From assembly GCA_019096065.1 (NCBI GenBank), contig JAGUCH010000008.1, positions 3,725,001 through 3,789,000 on the forward strand: a stretch of DNA of 64,000 nucleotides, read 5' to 3'. This document shows, piece after piece, positions 38,166-49,462 of this stretch (position 1 is the stretch's first letter; every line of letters starts with the position of its first letter). The notes below the pieces were generated by a model. That model ran no database searches. It saw only the letters and a program-made list of their open reading frames with translations, and was not told the origin of the DNA. The translations under genes and the position numbers were made by a program. The DNA is from Paracyclopina nana (lineage: Eukaryota > Arthropoda > Copepoda > Cyclopoida > Cyclopettidae).

Positions 38166-39500
38166 GTGTCCAATGAGAGCTGCGCGGGCGTCCAAGCGAT
38201 GATAGCCTCGGCCGAGGCTGCCCTGGACATGGCCAACCTCGCCGAGTGGATCCAGGGGCAAACAGAGGACGAGGATTTGCAACTGGTGCGGCGACTGATC
38301 AGCCAGCAGAGCCGACCGAGCCCTGAGCACAAAGAGGCCGCCTCCCATCGAGGCAAGATCCTGCTGGGCCTCTTTGACAGCCTCTACCTGGATGATCAAG
38401 GTCTCCTTCGGTACAAGAAGGAAGAAGGACAAGGCCGAGAGGCTCGCCACCTGGTCGTGGTTCCTCGATCCTCGGAAGAAGGGCTAGTGAGGCACATTCA
38501 CGAAACCATGGGTCATCAGGGCAGAGACACCACTGTTGACCGGGTCTCCCGCCGGTTCCCATGCCCAACGCCACCCGAGGTTGCCGCGGAGGTCGTGGCC
38601 ACCTGCCGCACCTGCCAGAAACATCAGCCGGAGACCGCGGACCAACGGCACTCACTACATTCTCACCGGCGGGCTATCCCTGGCAAAGGGTTGCCATCGA
38701 CTACGTGGGGCCCCTCAAGCCCCCTGTCGACGGACATCAGTACCTCTCTTCACCGCACGCGACCTCTTCAGCCGATGGATCGAGGCTTTCCCATGCGCCT
38801 CGGCCAACGCTGACACCGCCGTGAGGTTCCTGACCTCAGAGATCATCCCGCGATATGGGCTAATGGAGAACCTCCATTCTGACCGAGGCACCCACTTCAC
38901 CGCCGCCCTGTTCCAGCAAGTAGCCAAAGCACTAGGTGTCAGGCACTCTACCACGCCGGCCTACAACCCTAAGTCTAACTGGGTTGAACGGGCCCACCGG
39001 GACCTAAACGGCTTCCTCGCCAAACTGGTCTGCGGGCGACCTTCCCGCTGGAAGGAAGTACTGCCCGTTGCCCTGTTTATCATGCGCACCTCCTAATGCA
39101 GCATGACCGGCTACGCCCCGTATGGATTGCTATTTGGGCGGCCTGCCACCTCGCAACTGGACCTTCTGTTTGGAGACCCCAACCACTTCTGAGAGAGGCC
39201 TCTGAGGCCGGGCAAGTTGCCCAGGCCCTCAAGGCTCGAATCCAGGCAGCCCATGAATGGGCCCGAAAGAACATGGCCACATCGATCCACCGACAAAGGA
39301 TGGCCTACCACAAGGACAAAACGACGTATGTCCCGGGGGCAACAGGTGTGGCTGTACACGCCCACCGTGGCCCGCCACATCTCAAGCTCCAAACCTTCTG
39401 GTCAGGCCCCTGGACCATACTTAGGAAGGTCAACGACGTGACCTTCGAGATCTTGCCTGACCCTCATGGATTCGAAAGAAGTCCGAGGTCGTCTCGATCG
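38166..39500 (+). pseudogene. Integrase with GPY/F-like tail
   Basis: The HHCC zinc-binding part is HIHETMGHQGRD...CRTCQKH (38490-38625). The catalytic core switches frame at about 38740. Its DDE residues are visible as DLFSRWIEAFP, HSDRGTHFTA and SNWVERAHRDL, all conserved. The core ends in a stop at 39094-39096. A C-terminal piece in another frame has FWSGPWTILRKVNDVTFEI, matching the GPY/F module. The enzyme would insert the cDNA into the host chromosome. At least two frame changes disable it. Confidence 0.85.
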
Positions 39501-40214
39501 ACAGGCTCAAATTGTACCGGCAACGGCGGAAGATGCCCACGATGGCAATGCCGGCAACCCGCCGCCAGCCAATGCAGATCTATCCATGCGAGGTGATGAG
39601 TTTGCTGAAGATGTTGCGCTCCTTCCGATGATGAAGGCGACAGTGAGAACAACATCGAGCTCCCAACAACCGGCCACTTAAACGTATCAGCACCGTCACC
39701 TCGGGAAACACGGTACACATAACGTAGGACCCAGGCGGAAATGCTGCAACAAGAAACAGCAGATTTCCTGGGGGCCGAAGTTGAGGTTGCCATGGAGCAT
39801 CATCTCCTGCAACCAGAACCAGATCACGCTCAGGCCAAAAATCAGATCAACCAGACCCAGAGCTACCTCCGCTGGCACCAATCAATATGCCGCCATACAG
39901 ACCCCTGGTAGCACAGACTACGGTCACGATGCCACAATTCAGGCCACTGCCTGGGGAAATGAGCGATTCTGAGAATGATGATTTTGCTACACCAACAAAT
40001 TCGAGCAGTGCTTCAAGCACAGAATAACAGACGAATGAGCAGCACAAAAAAAAGACGGCCGCAAAATTTTGGGGCCCCCTAAGTATACTTTGGAAAATTC
40101 TGCGGCTTGAAAGAAAGCGCAATTAATAAAGAAATAATAGCAGCACAAACCGGCAGGTGTACAAGAATGAGGCAGCATGTCAACACGTTTCCTTTACTCT
40201 CTTTTCCAGAAGCA
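39501..40214 (+). other. Spacer between integrase and third frame
   Basis: Degenerate sequence inside the retrotransposon, Pro/Ser-rich in some frames. It could be the integrase C-terminus plus a splice acceptor for the third gene, but no acceptor can be assigned with confidence. Confidence 0.4.
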
Positions 40215-42526
40215 ATGTACTTCACAATACTGATGACGTTCACTACTACTCGGTGCCAAGCGCACAACCCCGGCCTCAACCTGCTCTACAGGAAGGAGGA
40301 GACGGACCACCTGAAGACCCGGCTGCCACCTTCACGGTGTTTGACTGCGAGTCACCAAAATCAACCCACGAGGCGTCGACTTGAATGACCCGGACGAATG
40401 CGATGATATCGGCACCACCTATGAATCGCTGTCAACATCACCGTGCAGGTGCTGCAGACTGCGACACCAAACCCGTCGCCGCCCACCGTTGCCACGTGAC
40501 CCTGACCCAAGTGACCAGATGCGGGTTCGATAGCGTCAGCTATGGGACCCAGATCGTTGCTTACCACCAGCCCTATACCGTGTCGCCCCAGGCCTGCCGC
40601 AAGGCGGTGGAACAGGGCTACCTGATCGCCGAGGGCCAACGGGTGAATGTGACCCTCAACGTGCCCGCCAACCTGGCTTACTTCTCTCGAGGAGGTCTTG
40701 ACGGAGACCACCGATGCAGGACCATGTCATTCAGCCACAACGGTGTCATGTATCACCGCTCTTACGAGCAGACCCGGATCGACGCCCTTGTCACCGCTGT
40801 CTATGGAAAACTGCACACCAGCTCTGGACGAGTGGTGTTCGATAATCACATCGTGGCCAACTACGGGACAAGATCGCCCACGACACGCTCGAAGGCACCA
40901 TGGCATGGGAAGCTCATGACACCACCTGCATGGAAGAGACCTCTGAGGTCTATCAAGGGCCCGCTTCGCTATACCCACCCAGAACTCCACCATGCTAGGC
41001 CAGGTGGGGGATCTGCTCCTGATTGCCCGCGAAGAGGAATCCAGGTACGCAGGATTTGTCCTTAAGGGGTCCAGTCGACCACCTGCCAGCGGCGGGTCTT
41101 CCGACTCAGCTGAGGGACTTGCAGTCGTCCTTCTCCGCCCGGGCGAGGCTCCCATCGCGCGTCGACTCCACCTGACGGAAGAGGTCAACCACGCTCACGT
41201 GGAAACCCAACTGGCTTTCCTGAACGCCGAGCACGCCCTGCATCTCGGCGACCGGTTCAAATTCCTGCAGGACCTCATCTGCAAGAATGAGCGGAGCATC
41301 CTGCACACCAAGCTGCAGGACATGGCCAGCGGTGGGTCCTCCTACGCCACGCTTGACTCCCACGGGCCCGGCCATTTGGTCACCCGGGCTGGGGCGGTCG
41401 CCTACATCACCAGCTGCTACCGATGCAGGCCATGACGCGTGCCTTCCTAACTGCACGCAGGAGATCCCGTGTTGCTCGGTACCCACTCCCGGTTCGCGGA
41501 TCCCCTCTCCTTCATCTTGGTGGACCGGCCCAGCATCATACCCTGCGACGCCATCACGCCTGTGAAGTGGAGGATCCAGGGACACTGGATGTGTGCTACT
41601 CCTAGCATCCACTCCTGCACGCCGCCATCGCAATTGGACCCCACCTCCGATCGACAACATGGACGCCCCTACGAGATCGGTCGGGGCCTAGGAGGTGGTA
41701 TCTACTCCGCCCAGCAGCAGGCCGAGCACGCCCTCTACCTGCAGCTGTACCACGCGCGCGAGGCCGTGGTCACCACTCTGACGTCCAACGTCCTGAGGAA
41801 CAGCTTCGCACGCGGATCGGGGGCCACCACCCTCTGGTCCGAGGACGACATCGACATGATGGTTGACCAGGTGGGCAACGCCCTCATCCCCTTTCTTTTC
41901 GACCGTGGGGAAATACTGGAGCTACATGACCGGAGGTTTGGTGAGCCTGGGTCTCATCAAGGTCATCCTAGGCTCTATCATCCGTATGATTATCCTGCAC
42001 GCCGCCGGGACTGGGGTGGTGGTTGATGTATGGCCTGTGGCACACTGCCTTCATGGCTGTCGAACTCCCCTGGCGCATGGTAGCCAACCTGGGTAACGAC
42101 GGACCCTTGTTCCCTGGCGACGACGATGAGGATGATGGCCACCCGGATTTCCGGCGCCGACCTCGCTGGAAGCGAGACCACCGAGAACGAGCGGCCACCG
42201 AGCTCAGTGACTTCACCGTGCAAGATGGTTCGGAAACGGGAGAGAAAGACCCTTTGGATGCTCCGGACAAGTCGACATCGCCCCTCAAGGCTCTCCGCCG
42301 GTGGACGCGGCCCGACAAGGAGACCCAAGCATATCAGGACCTCCAAGCCCAGATCCGTACGATTCACCAGCAATACACGGATCTATACGGGGTCCTTCAG
42401 CAGACCCTTCCCCAGGCACGCGTGGTTGACGCGAATGGGACCCAGCCCAGCGCTCCCGCCATGGAGGGTCCCCCTCGAGGCTCCCTGCTAGACCTGACTC
42501 AATCCGTCACTGCGAGGACACAGTAA
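40215..42526 (+). pseudogene. env-like glycoprotein gene, frame-broken
   Basis: Third coding block of the LTR element. It starts with a short hydrophobic leader at an ATG (40215), then FTVFDCESP near 40330, a Cys-containing ectodomain (RCGFDSVSYG, SPQACRKAV) and further blocks in other frames. A single hydrophobic segment (about 41930-42020, GLVSLGLIKVILGSIIRM) looks like a transmembrane anchor, and a charged cytoplasmic-type tail ends 18 bp before the 3' LTR. The ectodomain motifs resemble arthropod chuvirus-type glycoproteins captured by some retroelements, but I rate that as a hypothesis. Several frame changes make this copy non-functional. Confidence 0.6.
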
Positions 42527-42544
42527 CCTTCTAGCGTGGGGTGA

Positions 42545-42789
42545 TGTAGCAGGGAGCGTGTCGGCCTACGGGTCGACCGCTCGCTGCGCGCGCTCGCCTC
42601 GGGCGCGCGGTAGTATAACGAGTAGTATAGTGTGATCATCAGTAAAGGAAATAAATTCACCGCATTGACACGTGTTGTCTGCGGCCCAAAGACTGACCTC
42701 TGCTAGCCTCCAGGCCCGTCCCCGCTTGACGTAGCCTAGATACGAGTAGTGGCTTGATAAGTCACAGTAGTATATCTCGACCTACTACA
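42545..42789 (+). repeat. 3' LTR
   Basis: No difference from the 5' LTR detected by eye over 245 bp; AATAAA at 42650-42655. It is preceded by a weak polypurine stretch (GTGGGGTGA). Confidence 0.97.
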
Positions 42790-42819
42790 CATTCCTTAAG
42801 GAACGGTAGATGAACAGAG
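42790..42819. mobile_element. Right part of the split MITE
   Basis: ATTCCTTAAGGAAC and GTAGATGAACAGAG, then TA. This is the inverse of the left part at 33479-33520. The first four bases are the target duplication of the LTR element. Confidence 0.65.
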
Positions 42820-42821
42820 TA

Positions 42822-43224
42822 TAAAAGGCACTACATAAATTGGCACTGCAAAAAAAGGCACGTACTACAATGAAAGGCAACATTAATTTTAATGCACAAA
42901 AAATGCTTTTAATTTAATCAAATTTATTGTTATGATTTTGGTTTGAAAATAAAAAAGTTGCCATTGCATTGCCATTAATACATTATACAGGCACACCATA
43001 ATCTTACTTGGGCTATTTTTGCCAAACTGAGTTTGGTGGCTAAGTTAAGTTTGCCAATCTCAACTTGCTTGCTAAGTTCTTCTAACAAAAATACATAGAA
43101 TGTTTTTCTCCAAAAAAATTATGAACAAATTACCAATTTCATATTTGAGATGGGTGCCTTTTGCAAGGAGTGCCAAATCTTAATGGTGCCTTTTATTGCT
43201 GTGCCTTTTTCAAAAAGTGCCTTA
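42822..43224. mobile_element. Foldback-like element with GGCAC units
   Basis: The left end is TAAAAGGCACTACAT and the right end AAGTGCCTTA; TA flanks both ends. Several A-rich AAAGGCAC units recur about 15-25 bp apart in each arm, in opposite orientation (left about 42822-42895, right about 43150-43224). It is AT-rich inside and encodes nothing. Its left TA is the same dinucleotide that flanks the split MITE, so one inserted into the other's target. Confidence 0.6.
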
Positions 43225-45780
43225 TACCAGTTTACCCGAGGAAAGGCCATTAAAAACCTCCCTTTTCACTAGTTTTAAAGGGATAAAAAATTACACAATG
43301 AAATAATATGTTTTATGCAGTATTTTATGGAACGTCAGGTTTTATTTGAGTAATTTCAAAAACATGATGTGTAAGTGCCAAGCCCTTATAATTGAGTTGA
43401 GCATATTGCACGGCCTTTTTGGCAAAAACCAGACAACTGCCCTGAAAGGTCCTCGTCGGTTCAGCCAGCCACTAATGGAGGTTACATGGCCTTTATGATG
43501 CTATTTTGACGACTGTTGTGACATTTTTTTGGTGGCTTCACGCCTGTTTGGCCTCTTATCCCTTTCACGTCACAGAGGTTATCATCATCGTTTTAGCAGC
43601 CTCGAGAATCTTTTTCCCCATTTATTTCGCACAAAGGTGTGTGTGTGCTGTGCCACTCTTTGGAAAGAAAGTTACTTACTCTACTACTATTACTTTTCTC
43701 TTTATATAAGTTACAAAAAGCTGTCAAAGTGATTGACATCTGCCGTCAATTTTTTGTAGCAAGAATAATGCTAGCACATAGGAGATTATAGCTTTTAGGA
43801 ATTAATAGGTGTTTATCTACTGCCAATGAACTATTCTGCCAAAAAAAATGTTGCAATTGATCATATTTGCATTTTACGAAGAAGGCATGTGAATGCGAGC
43901 TAGATCCTAGCATAAAAGTTTATAAACGACGGAATTCGCCATAAATCCGGAATAAAATGAAAGGGAAGAATGGCTTTGAAGTCGGGCCAAAAATAATCTA
44001 CAATTCTTATGAAAGCTCCCAAGAGACTTAGTTCGGAGCAACGTCGACGAAAGCTTTTTTGTGGAGTCATCACATGGTATTATAAGACTTTCTTCTCAAT
44101 TGTTACGAGATTGAAAATGTTGAATCATTTTTTTGATGGCCTTGCAATTGCATTCTCATAACGGAGAGCTTTCACAAGGAACTGATTCTAATAATGCCTG
44201 TTTTTGAAGCCTCTTTATTGTAGTAGTAGTACTTCTGTGGCCAAGATGCTCGCTGTGCAAGATACACAAAAGGGGGTGAGAAATGGGCGTTGTTAGAGCC
44301 GACAAGCATGGATGTGTGTTTGTTTCACAACTAGCCATTGTTACCAGAAAATCCCCTATTGCCCAGAGAGAGTCCCAAGCGAGAGAGTGAGAAACCTGAG
44401 GTATTGTTGAAAATAGTAGCCGCACAGTGGTCACCTCCTAATAAAATGCCAAGCCAGCCTCGCAAAAAAGTGGAATAGCAGTACAACACATAGTATGGCT
44501 GTGCGATGCTGAGGTCGTGAAAAGAAAGCAAGGGTAAAAATATGGAGGCTGAAAAATAACTAATGGTAACGCTGGGCCCTTTTTCGTACAATGCAGACCA
44601 TGTGTGTCTTTTCCCTTGGGCCTTTCTTACAATTGACCCTTAGTTAATATTACACTATTGTGAAAACAAAAGAGGCCAAATAAGAGAGAATTATGAAGAA
44701 GAAGTGGAAATTAGCTGCAACCTCTATCAGATTTATGTTATAGCAGCAGACGTTTTGCTGCGTCCAATTTAGGTGATGAGTCCTTCTTATACAGCTCACT
44801 TTTTTGCCAGCTCTTATTGTTGTTCCATTTAATGGCTCTCTTGCTCTTATTCTTTGAAAAAAAGCGACACACTTAAGATTAGTAGAGAGCTTTTTGATGT
44901 TGTTGCCAGCAGTATTATTATTTGCGATGGCTGCACCGTTTTTTGCGCATTGCACTGCACTGTGCTTTGCTACGTATATGGCCATCGTTAGCAAGAACTC
45001 ATTCAAAAGCCTCGCGAATGCTCTGAGGTGAAAGAATGCAATAACAGAGATTAATGTCACGTCAATTCAATTGTTGGAGAAAAAAGTGCCTCAATTCGTC
45101 TTCTTCCTATGAAACTGGCGAAGAAACACTCCAAATACATAAATGTATTTTACACAAATTCCTATTCGTGACACAAATTCCACCAAGTGGCTTTGATGTG
45201 TGCGCGAGATGCAAGGTAATTTGTGAAAGTATGGCAAAAAGTAGCATATATTCAATCACGCAATTTCTGACATCTATGCTACTTACATGCTTTTTCGAAT
45301 TATTGGCCTTGAGAAGTTGGTAAGGCCAGCAGAAACGATGGATGTTGTCGTGGCAAGAAAATATTATTTCCTTCTTCTTCTTCGGGCTTACTGAGATGGA
45401 ATCCGGATTGCTCATAATTGCGGCTATTTTTCCAGCTTACTGTTCGCAATACTAATGAATCCTCCTCTATTGCTGCTACATTGCTCAAAAATAGAATTGG
45501 CTGATGATCGTGGTGGTATAAGAGAATAATGTAGGACATGCATCATTAATGACGAGTCATAATTTTGCTCATTGCTCCATTTACTCTTGGTTTTGATCCT
45601 TAATGTTTTTCTAGTTAATTCACCAAAGCTTTCCGACAGAAAACTTTCCTTTGAAAATCTAACGTTAATTAGACTCAAAACAATTGCTTTATTTTTATTC
45701 GAGTCCATGTAGAGTAAAGAGGTTTTGTGATGAGTCGGAAAATGTTGCACTTTCATGAAATAACTTAGATAAGCAAGAAT
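43225..45780. other. Intergenic DNA upstream of the phosphatase
   Basis: AT-rich. Open frames of up to 136 codons show no domain. No gene, RNA or element supported. Confidence 0.5.
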
Positions 45781-45854
45781 CAGCTGTTTCACCTGTTTGT
45801 GTTCAAGTTGTGTTTATTTTCAAGTTTGCAGGCAAAAAAATAGCCTCTAAAGTA

Positions 45855-46891
45855 ATGTCCAATTTTAAAACCTTCCTTGCTCAAGTCCTTGCACTGACAA
45901 GGCAAAAACTGAGTGAAAAAGATGGTGCCATAATAAGCGATGAGTACAAAATCCTGGATCAGGCTCAGCCTGCACCTGGAAACTCCTGGGGACAACATGA
46001 TGCCATGGTGCGGCTTGGTCTCTGCCAAAGTGCTTGCGACAATCCTCAGAAAAATCGCTATTGCAACTTGTTCCCCTTTGATGAGCATCTAGTGAGGCTC
46101 CATGACCCAAATGCATACATTAATGCATCTTGGATCAATTTGGACCCATGGTTGAAACACAGAAAGTTCATCATTACCATGGGTCCTATGCACCCGAGCA
46201 GTTACAGCAGCAGAAACAGGACTGATTTTGATGAAGAAGTACCTGCAAATACTTGTCCTGACTTTTGGCAAATGATTTGGGAGACAAATGCCAAAGTGAT
46301 AGTGATGTTATGCCGAGTTACCCAAGGGTTTACGGGTTGCTCACAATATTTCCCAGATCTGGAAAATCAAGAGGTTCATTGAGAAGCTTTGCTAAATTGC
46401 CTACTTATTTATGCTTGTAATTCCAGGCTAAGCATGGGTCTTTTCAAGTCAAGACAGCCAAGGTGAAGGATGAGTCTTATTTTATAGAAAGGGATTTGCA
46501 AGTGTCCCTTAATAATGAAACAAGGCTGGTGAAACACCTGCAATTTCTTGATTGGCCTAATTATGGAGTTCCAGATGCAGTCGAGCCAATTGGAAAATTC
46601 ATCATGCATTGCCACAAGATTGCCACCAGTTTGCAAAATGCTGGCTCAGAATTGGTGGTGCATTGCAGCGGAGGTATTGGACGATCTGGCACTTTTTTGG
46701 CAGCCTATGGAGCATATGACTGTTACCTTAACTTGAAAAATGAAGCCAAGCACGAGACACCTACAAGCTTGAGCTTATTGCAAGCTATTCAAGCAATGAG
46801 GCAGCAAAGGCATCCTTGGATGGTGGAAGGAGAGCATCAATACTTTATGGCTTACAAAACTTCCGTTTTCTTGCTTGAATCAATTTTATAA
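45855..46891 (+). CDS. Non-receptor-type protein tyrosine phosphatase, divergent
   Basis: Two exons, 45855-46373 and 46427-46891, with a 53-bp intron in phase 0. The donor GTTCAT is weak and the acceptor TTCCAG good. The product is 327 aa, almost entirely one PTP domain: KNRY at 67-70, NAYINASWI at 86-94, DFWQMIW at 136-142, and the signature HCSGGIGRSGTF with Cys253 and Arg259. The WPD loop reads WPN (Asn218), so the general-acid Asp is absent, and the Q-loop region reads MVEGEHQYF rather than VQTxxQY. Activity is therefore doubtful; it may be a substrate-trapping or pseudo-phosphatase form. An acceptor-like TTTGCAG at 45822-45828 suggests a 5' UTR intron or an extra upstream exon. There is no signal peptide or membrane segment. 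The first AATAAA follows 46 bp after the stop. Confidence 0.88.
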
Positions 46892-46936
46892 GTATTTTTC
46901 TCAAGTTCACTAATTCATTTCTCAATGAACCCACTC

Positions 46937-46942
46937 AATAAA
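46937..46942 (+). promoter_or_regulatory. Poly(A) signal of the phosphatase gene
   Basis: AATAAA 46 bp after the stop codon on the same strand. Confidence 0.65.
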
Positions 46943-48596
46943 ATGACCGAATTATAGTTTGAGCAGAGCAGTAGATTTTGATTTACTGAGTCTGAGTAGG
47001 TTTCCGGATTGCTGCAAGGTTGAGTGGTATTTTTTTGGCTAAATTGTTCCGACGCGAAATAGGAACTTAAAACAATAAAAAAACGCAACCTTTCCACTTT
47101 GCGTCCTCATAGGTTCAAACGTAAGTTGGCTAACTCAACTTTGTCAACTTGCTTGTTCTTCAATTGATCTTCCTGTTTAATTTCACAGGATGGTAACTTT
47201 GCACGCAATTTTTTCGGAGTCTCGTTATGGATATTCTCAGGCATGAGACGTCCCATAAAGCTAGAAATGACTCTCCCACCAATGATATCACCTGCATTGA
47301 CGAGGGTTTAATGCTCATTTTTGCCTGGAGTGCACGAGCCGCAAGACTAATGCGATTTCATACTGATCGCATTCCAAATGATAGGAATTCGGAAAACTCT
47401 TTTGTGTTGCTCGAGGAGTAAAGAGACGAGTCAATAGTGTAGTACTATAAGCAATTTTTCAATTTTCTCTCATCTATTGGTAATTAATAATAAGTCTGCA
47501 CAATTGAGTATTCATGTGGATGAAATTTCGCTTGATAATCGTAAAACAATAGGATCATCGTGTGTAGCTGTTCTTCTGTGTGTGTTGTGTGTGTGTATGA
47601 TAGTAGTAATAATTTTATGATGCGTTGCTTTCGGTTTTCTTACAGAATTGTCAAAGGATGGTCTTGCGAAAACTCAATCGAAATTGCGGTGGTCGTAGTA
47701 CAACATCAGGAGGGCTGCTGAGTCTGTAAGAAGAAGGGCGGGAGGTCTGGCGCCATATTGCTAAAAAGGATCAAAATTTCGCCTAAAACTTAAAGAGTTG
47801 ATTGACTTCCAGCACCAGCAGAACAAAAGTAATTTCTTTTTCAAGTTGGTGGTCGTTGCGATATGCAGGGCGATTCTTCTCAATGTTCGTTCAAAGGAAT
47901 CAAGTTATTCTCTCCTAGTAGGAATAGTAGTACTTCACGTTAAAAAGTTGTAGCTGTATAGAGGCAGTAGTCGTGTTTTACAAAAACACACACAAAATTG
48001 TTTGGCGTTGGTGCTGAGCTACCTTTGCGCCTATCTTAACTTTGTTTTAGTCAGGAAAGACTCACTTGCAATTCTTGATGATCTTTAATCATTTGATCAA
48101 AAATAATGGGAGGGGGGAAAGAATGAACGAAAAAACGAGAGAGAGAGAGAGAGAGGGGGGGAAAAGAAAATATGACTAGCTGTCCTGCAGGGAGCGTTTC
48201 GTCTTCATTAGATTCATTAGAAAAGTTATTTTCCATCCTGAATGTACTCAAAAAGTTTTTTTTTTCCTGTGTCGGTCGGTTGCGGTGATAATATCACAAA
48301 TAATATCTCCCTCAAAAGAACTAAAAAATTATTTGCCTGCCGCCGCCGCCCTGTCGTCGTCGTCAGCTGCTCAAGGATAGTAAGTAACACATCAAAATCA
48401 TAACAGGGAATTTGCTTTCTTCTTGGTAAAATTCTCATATCATGTCTTGTACTGCTGCAGGTCATGTTTTCTGTTTGTTCACACAAATATTAAATTCGCA
48501 AAAAATGTCACTGATTATAGCGCACGGCTCTTTAGCCGTGCATATCCGTGGTATATGGCTGATGCTGATGCTTGTTTTCGGGGACAATTGTGTGTT
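46943..48596. other. Intergenic DNA between phosphatase and hth 3' end
   Basis: Contains (GA)n at 48137-48155 and purine-rich flanks. Short open frames have no recognisable product. Confidence 0.5.
48137..48155. repeat. (GA)n microsatellite
   Basis: Uninterrupted GA dinucleotides followed by a G run. Confidence 0.9.
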
Positions 48597-48602
48597 TTTA
48601 TT
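48597..48602 (-). promoter_or_regulatory. Candidate poly(A) signal of hth
   Basis: AATAAA on the minus strand, the first one I found downstream of the probable 3' UTR exon starting at 49161. Assignment is tentative. Confidence 0.35.
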
Positions 48603-49161
48603 TTGGTGATAGAAGCTCTATCATCTGAGGTGTGCAGAGATCTTGCGGAGAGCTTTATAAGAAAGGTTTTTGCTTAAGGTACACGGTCAACAATTACTAA
48701 AACACGGTGATTCAGAATAATAATCAATCGGTTATTATCGTTATTATTATCATGGTAGTCTTTGGGATGATCTTGTCGTTGAGGACTTCATTCTTGGATG
48801 ATCATGAGAACTGAGAATGGAAAACACTAATACACACACCAATAGTATAATGACAAAGTCTTCAAAAGTCCAGTCTTGGACTGGCTTCGTCGTTTTTCGA
48901 GCAGAACTGGAGGGAGCTTTTCGCCTCACTTGTAGTAGTATTGATCAGGTCCGTAAAAAAGCTCCGGCTGCACTAATTCTTGTCTGGCTCTTCAGCGGCA
49001 TTATTTATGCAATTCTTGGTTGTTGAGCACATCTAACACACAATAATCGATTTTTTCTTCATGACAATATGGAGCCGCCGCCAGACCTGAGGAGATTCAG
49101 TCCCCAAGAAGACAGAGGACACTGAGATTATTGGCATTAATAGCGAACTAGCGTTTTCACC

Positions 49162-49457
49162 CTGCAAGCAGAGAAGGAGAAAAAAGGGTTAGCGTATAAA
49201 TAATGAGGTCTCCGAGTCTCCCCGAGGATTTTAATGGATGAAGCCCATTTACTGTCTAATTATAATCGCGCAAACACAAAACAAGCCAGCCAAAGTTGGA
49301 CTCGAAGAATCTGGCTCTAGCCAAAAAAAAACACAAAAAAACAACCACATGCCTGAAATGGCTGCTGAAAGCCCACATGTAGTAGTAGTGCTTTAAAGAT
49401 TAGCAGATAGAGCTAATTAAAGTGGAGAGCTAAAAAGATGATAAATCTCATAATTAC
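49162..49457 (-). other. Probable hth 3' UTR intron
   Basis: Just after the hth stop codon the minus strand reads CAG|GTAATT. A good acceptor (CTCTGCTTGCAG) lies 296 bp downstream. A spliced 3' UTR this close to the stop (5 nt to the junction) should not trigger nonsense-mediated decay. Confidence 0.5.
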
Positions 49458-49462
49458 CTGGA

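Larger units (their letters stand above)
33604..42789 (+). mobile_element. Gypsy-type LTR retrotransposon with env-like gene
   Basis: A 9,186-bp element bounded by 245-bp direct repeats that look identical by eye (33604-33848 and 42545-42789). Termini are TGTAG...CTACA and the target duplication is CATT (33600-33603 and 42790-42793). The order is leader with tRNA-like modules, gag with CCHC knuckle, aspartic protease, reverse transcriptase, RNase H, integrase with GPY/F-like tail, then a third env-like frame. Protease-RT-RH-IN order places it in Ty3/Gypsy. Every coding domain is interrupted by frame changes or stops, so this copy cannot make its own proteins. The coding part is much more GC-rich than the surrounding DNA. 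Confidence 0.95.

Noticed and set aside
45810-45854. Upstream extension of the phosphatase reading frame
   Set aside because: The open frame starts at GTG and overlaps an acceptor-like TTTGCAG. The first ATG in frame is at 45855 and gives a complete PTP domain.
47227-47421. 64-codon plus-strand frame downstream of the phosphatase
   Set aside because: No family signature, no splice context, and it lies after the phosphatase poly(A) signal.
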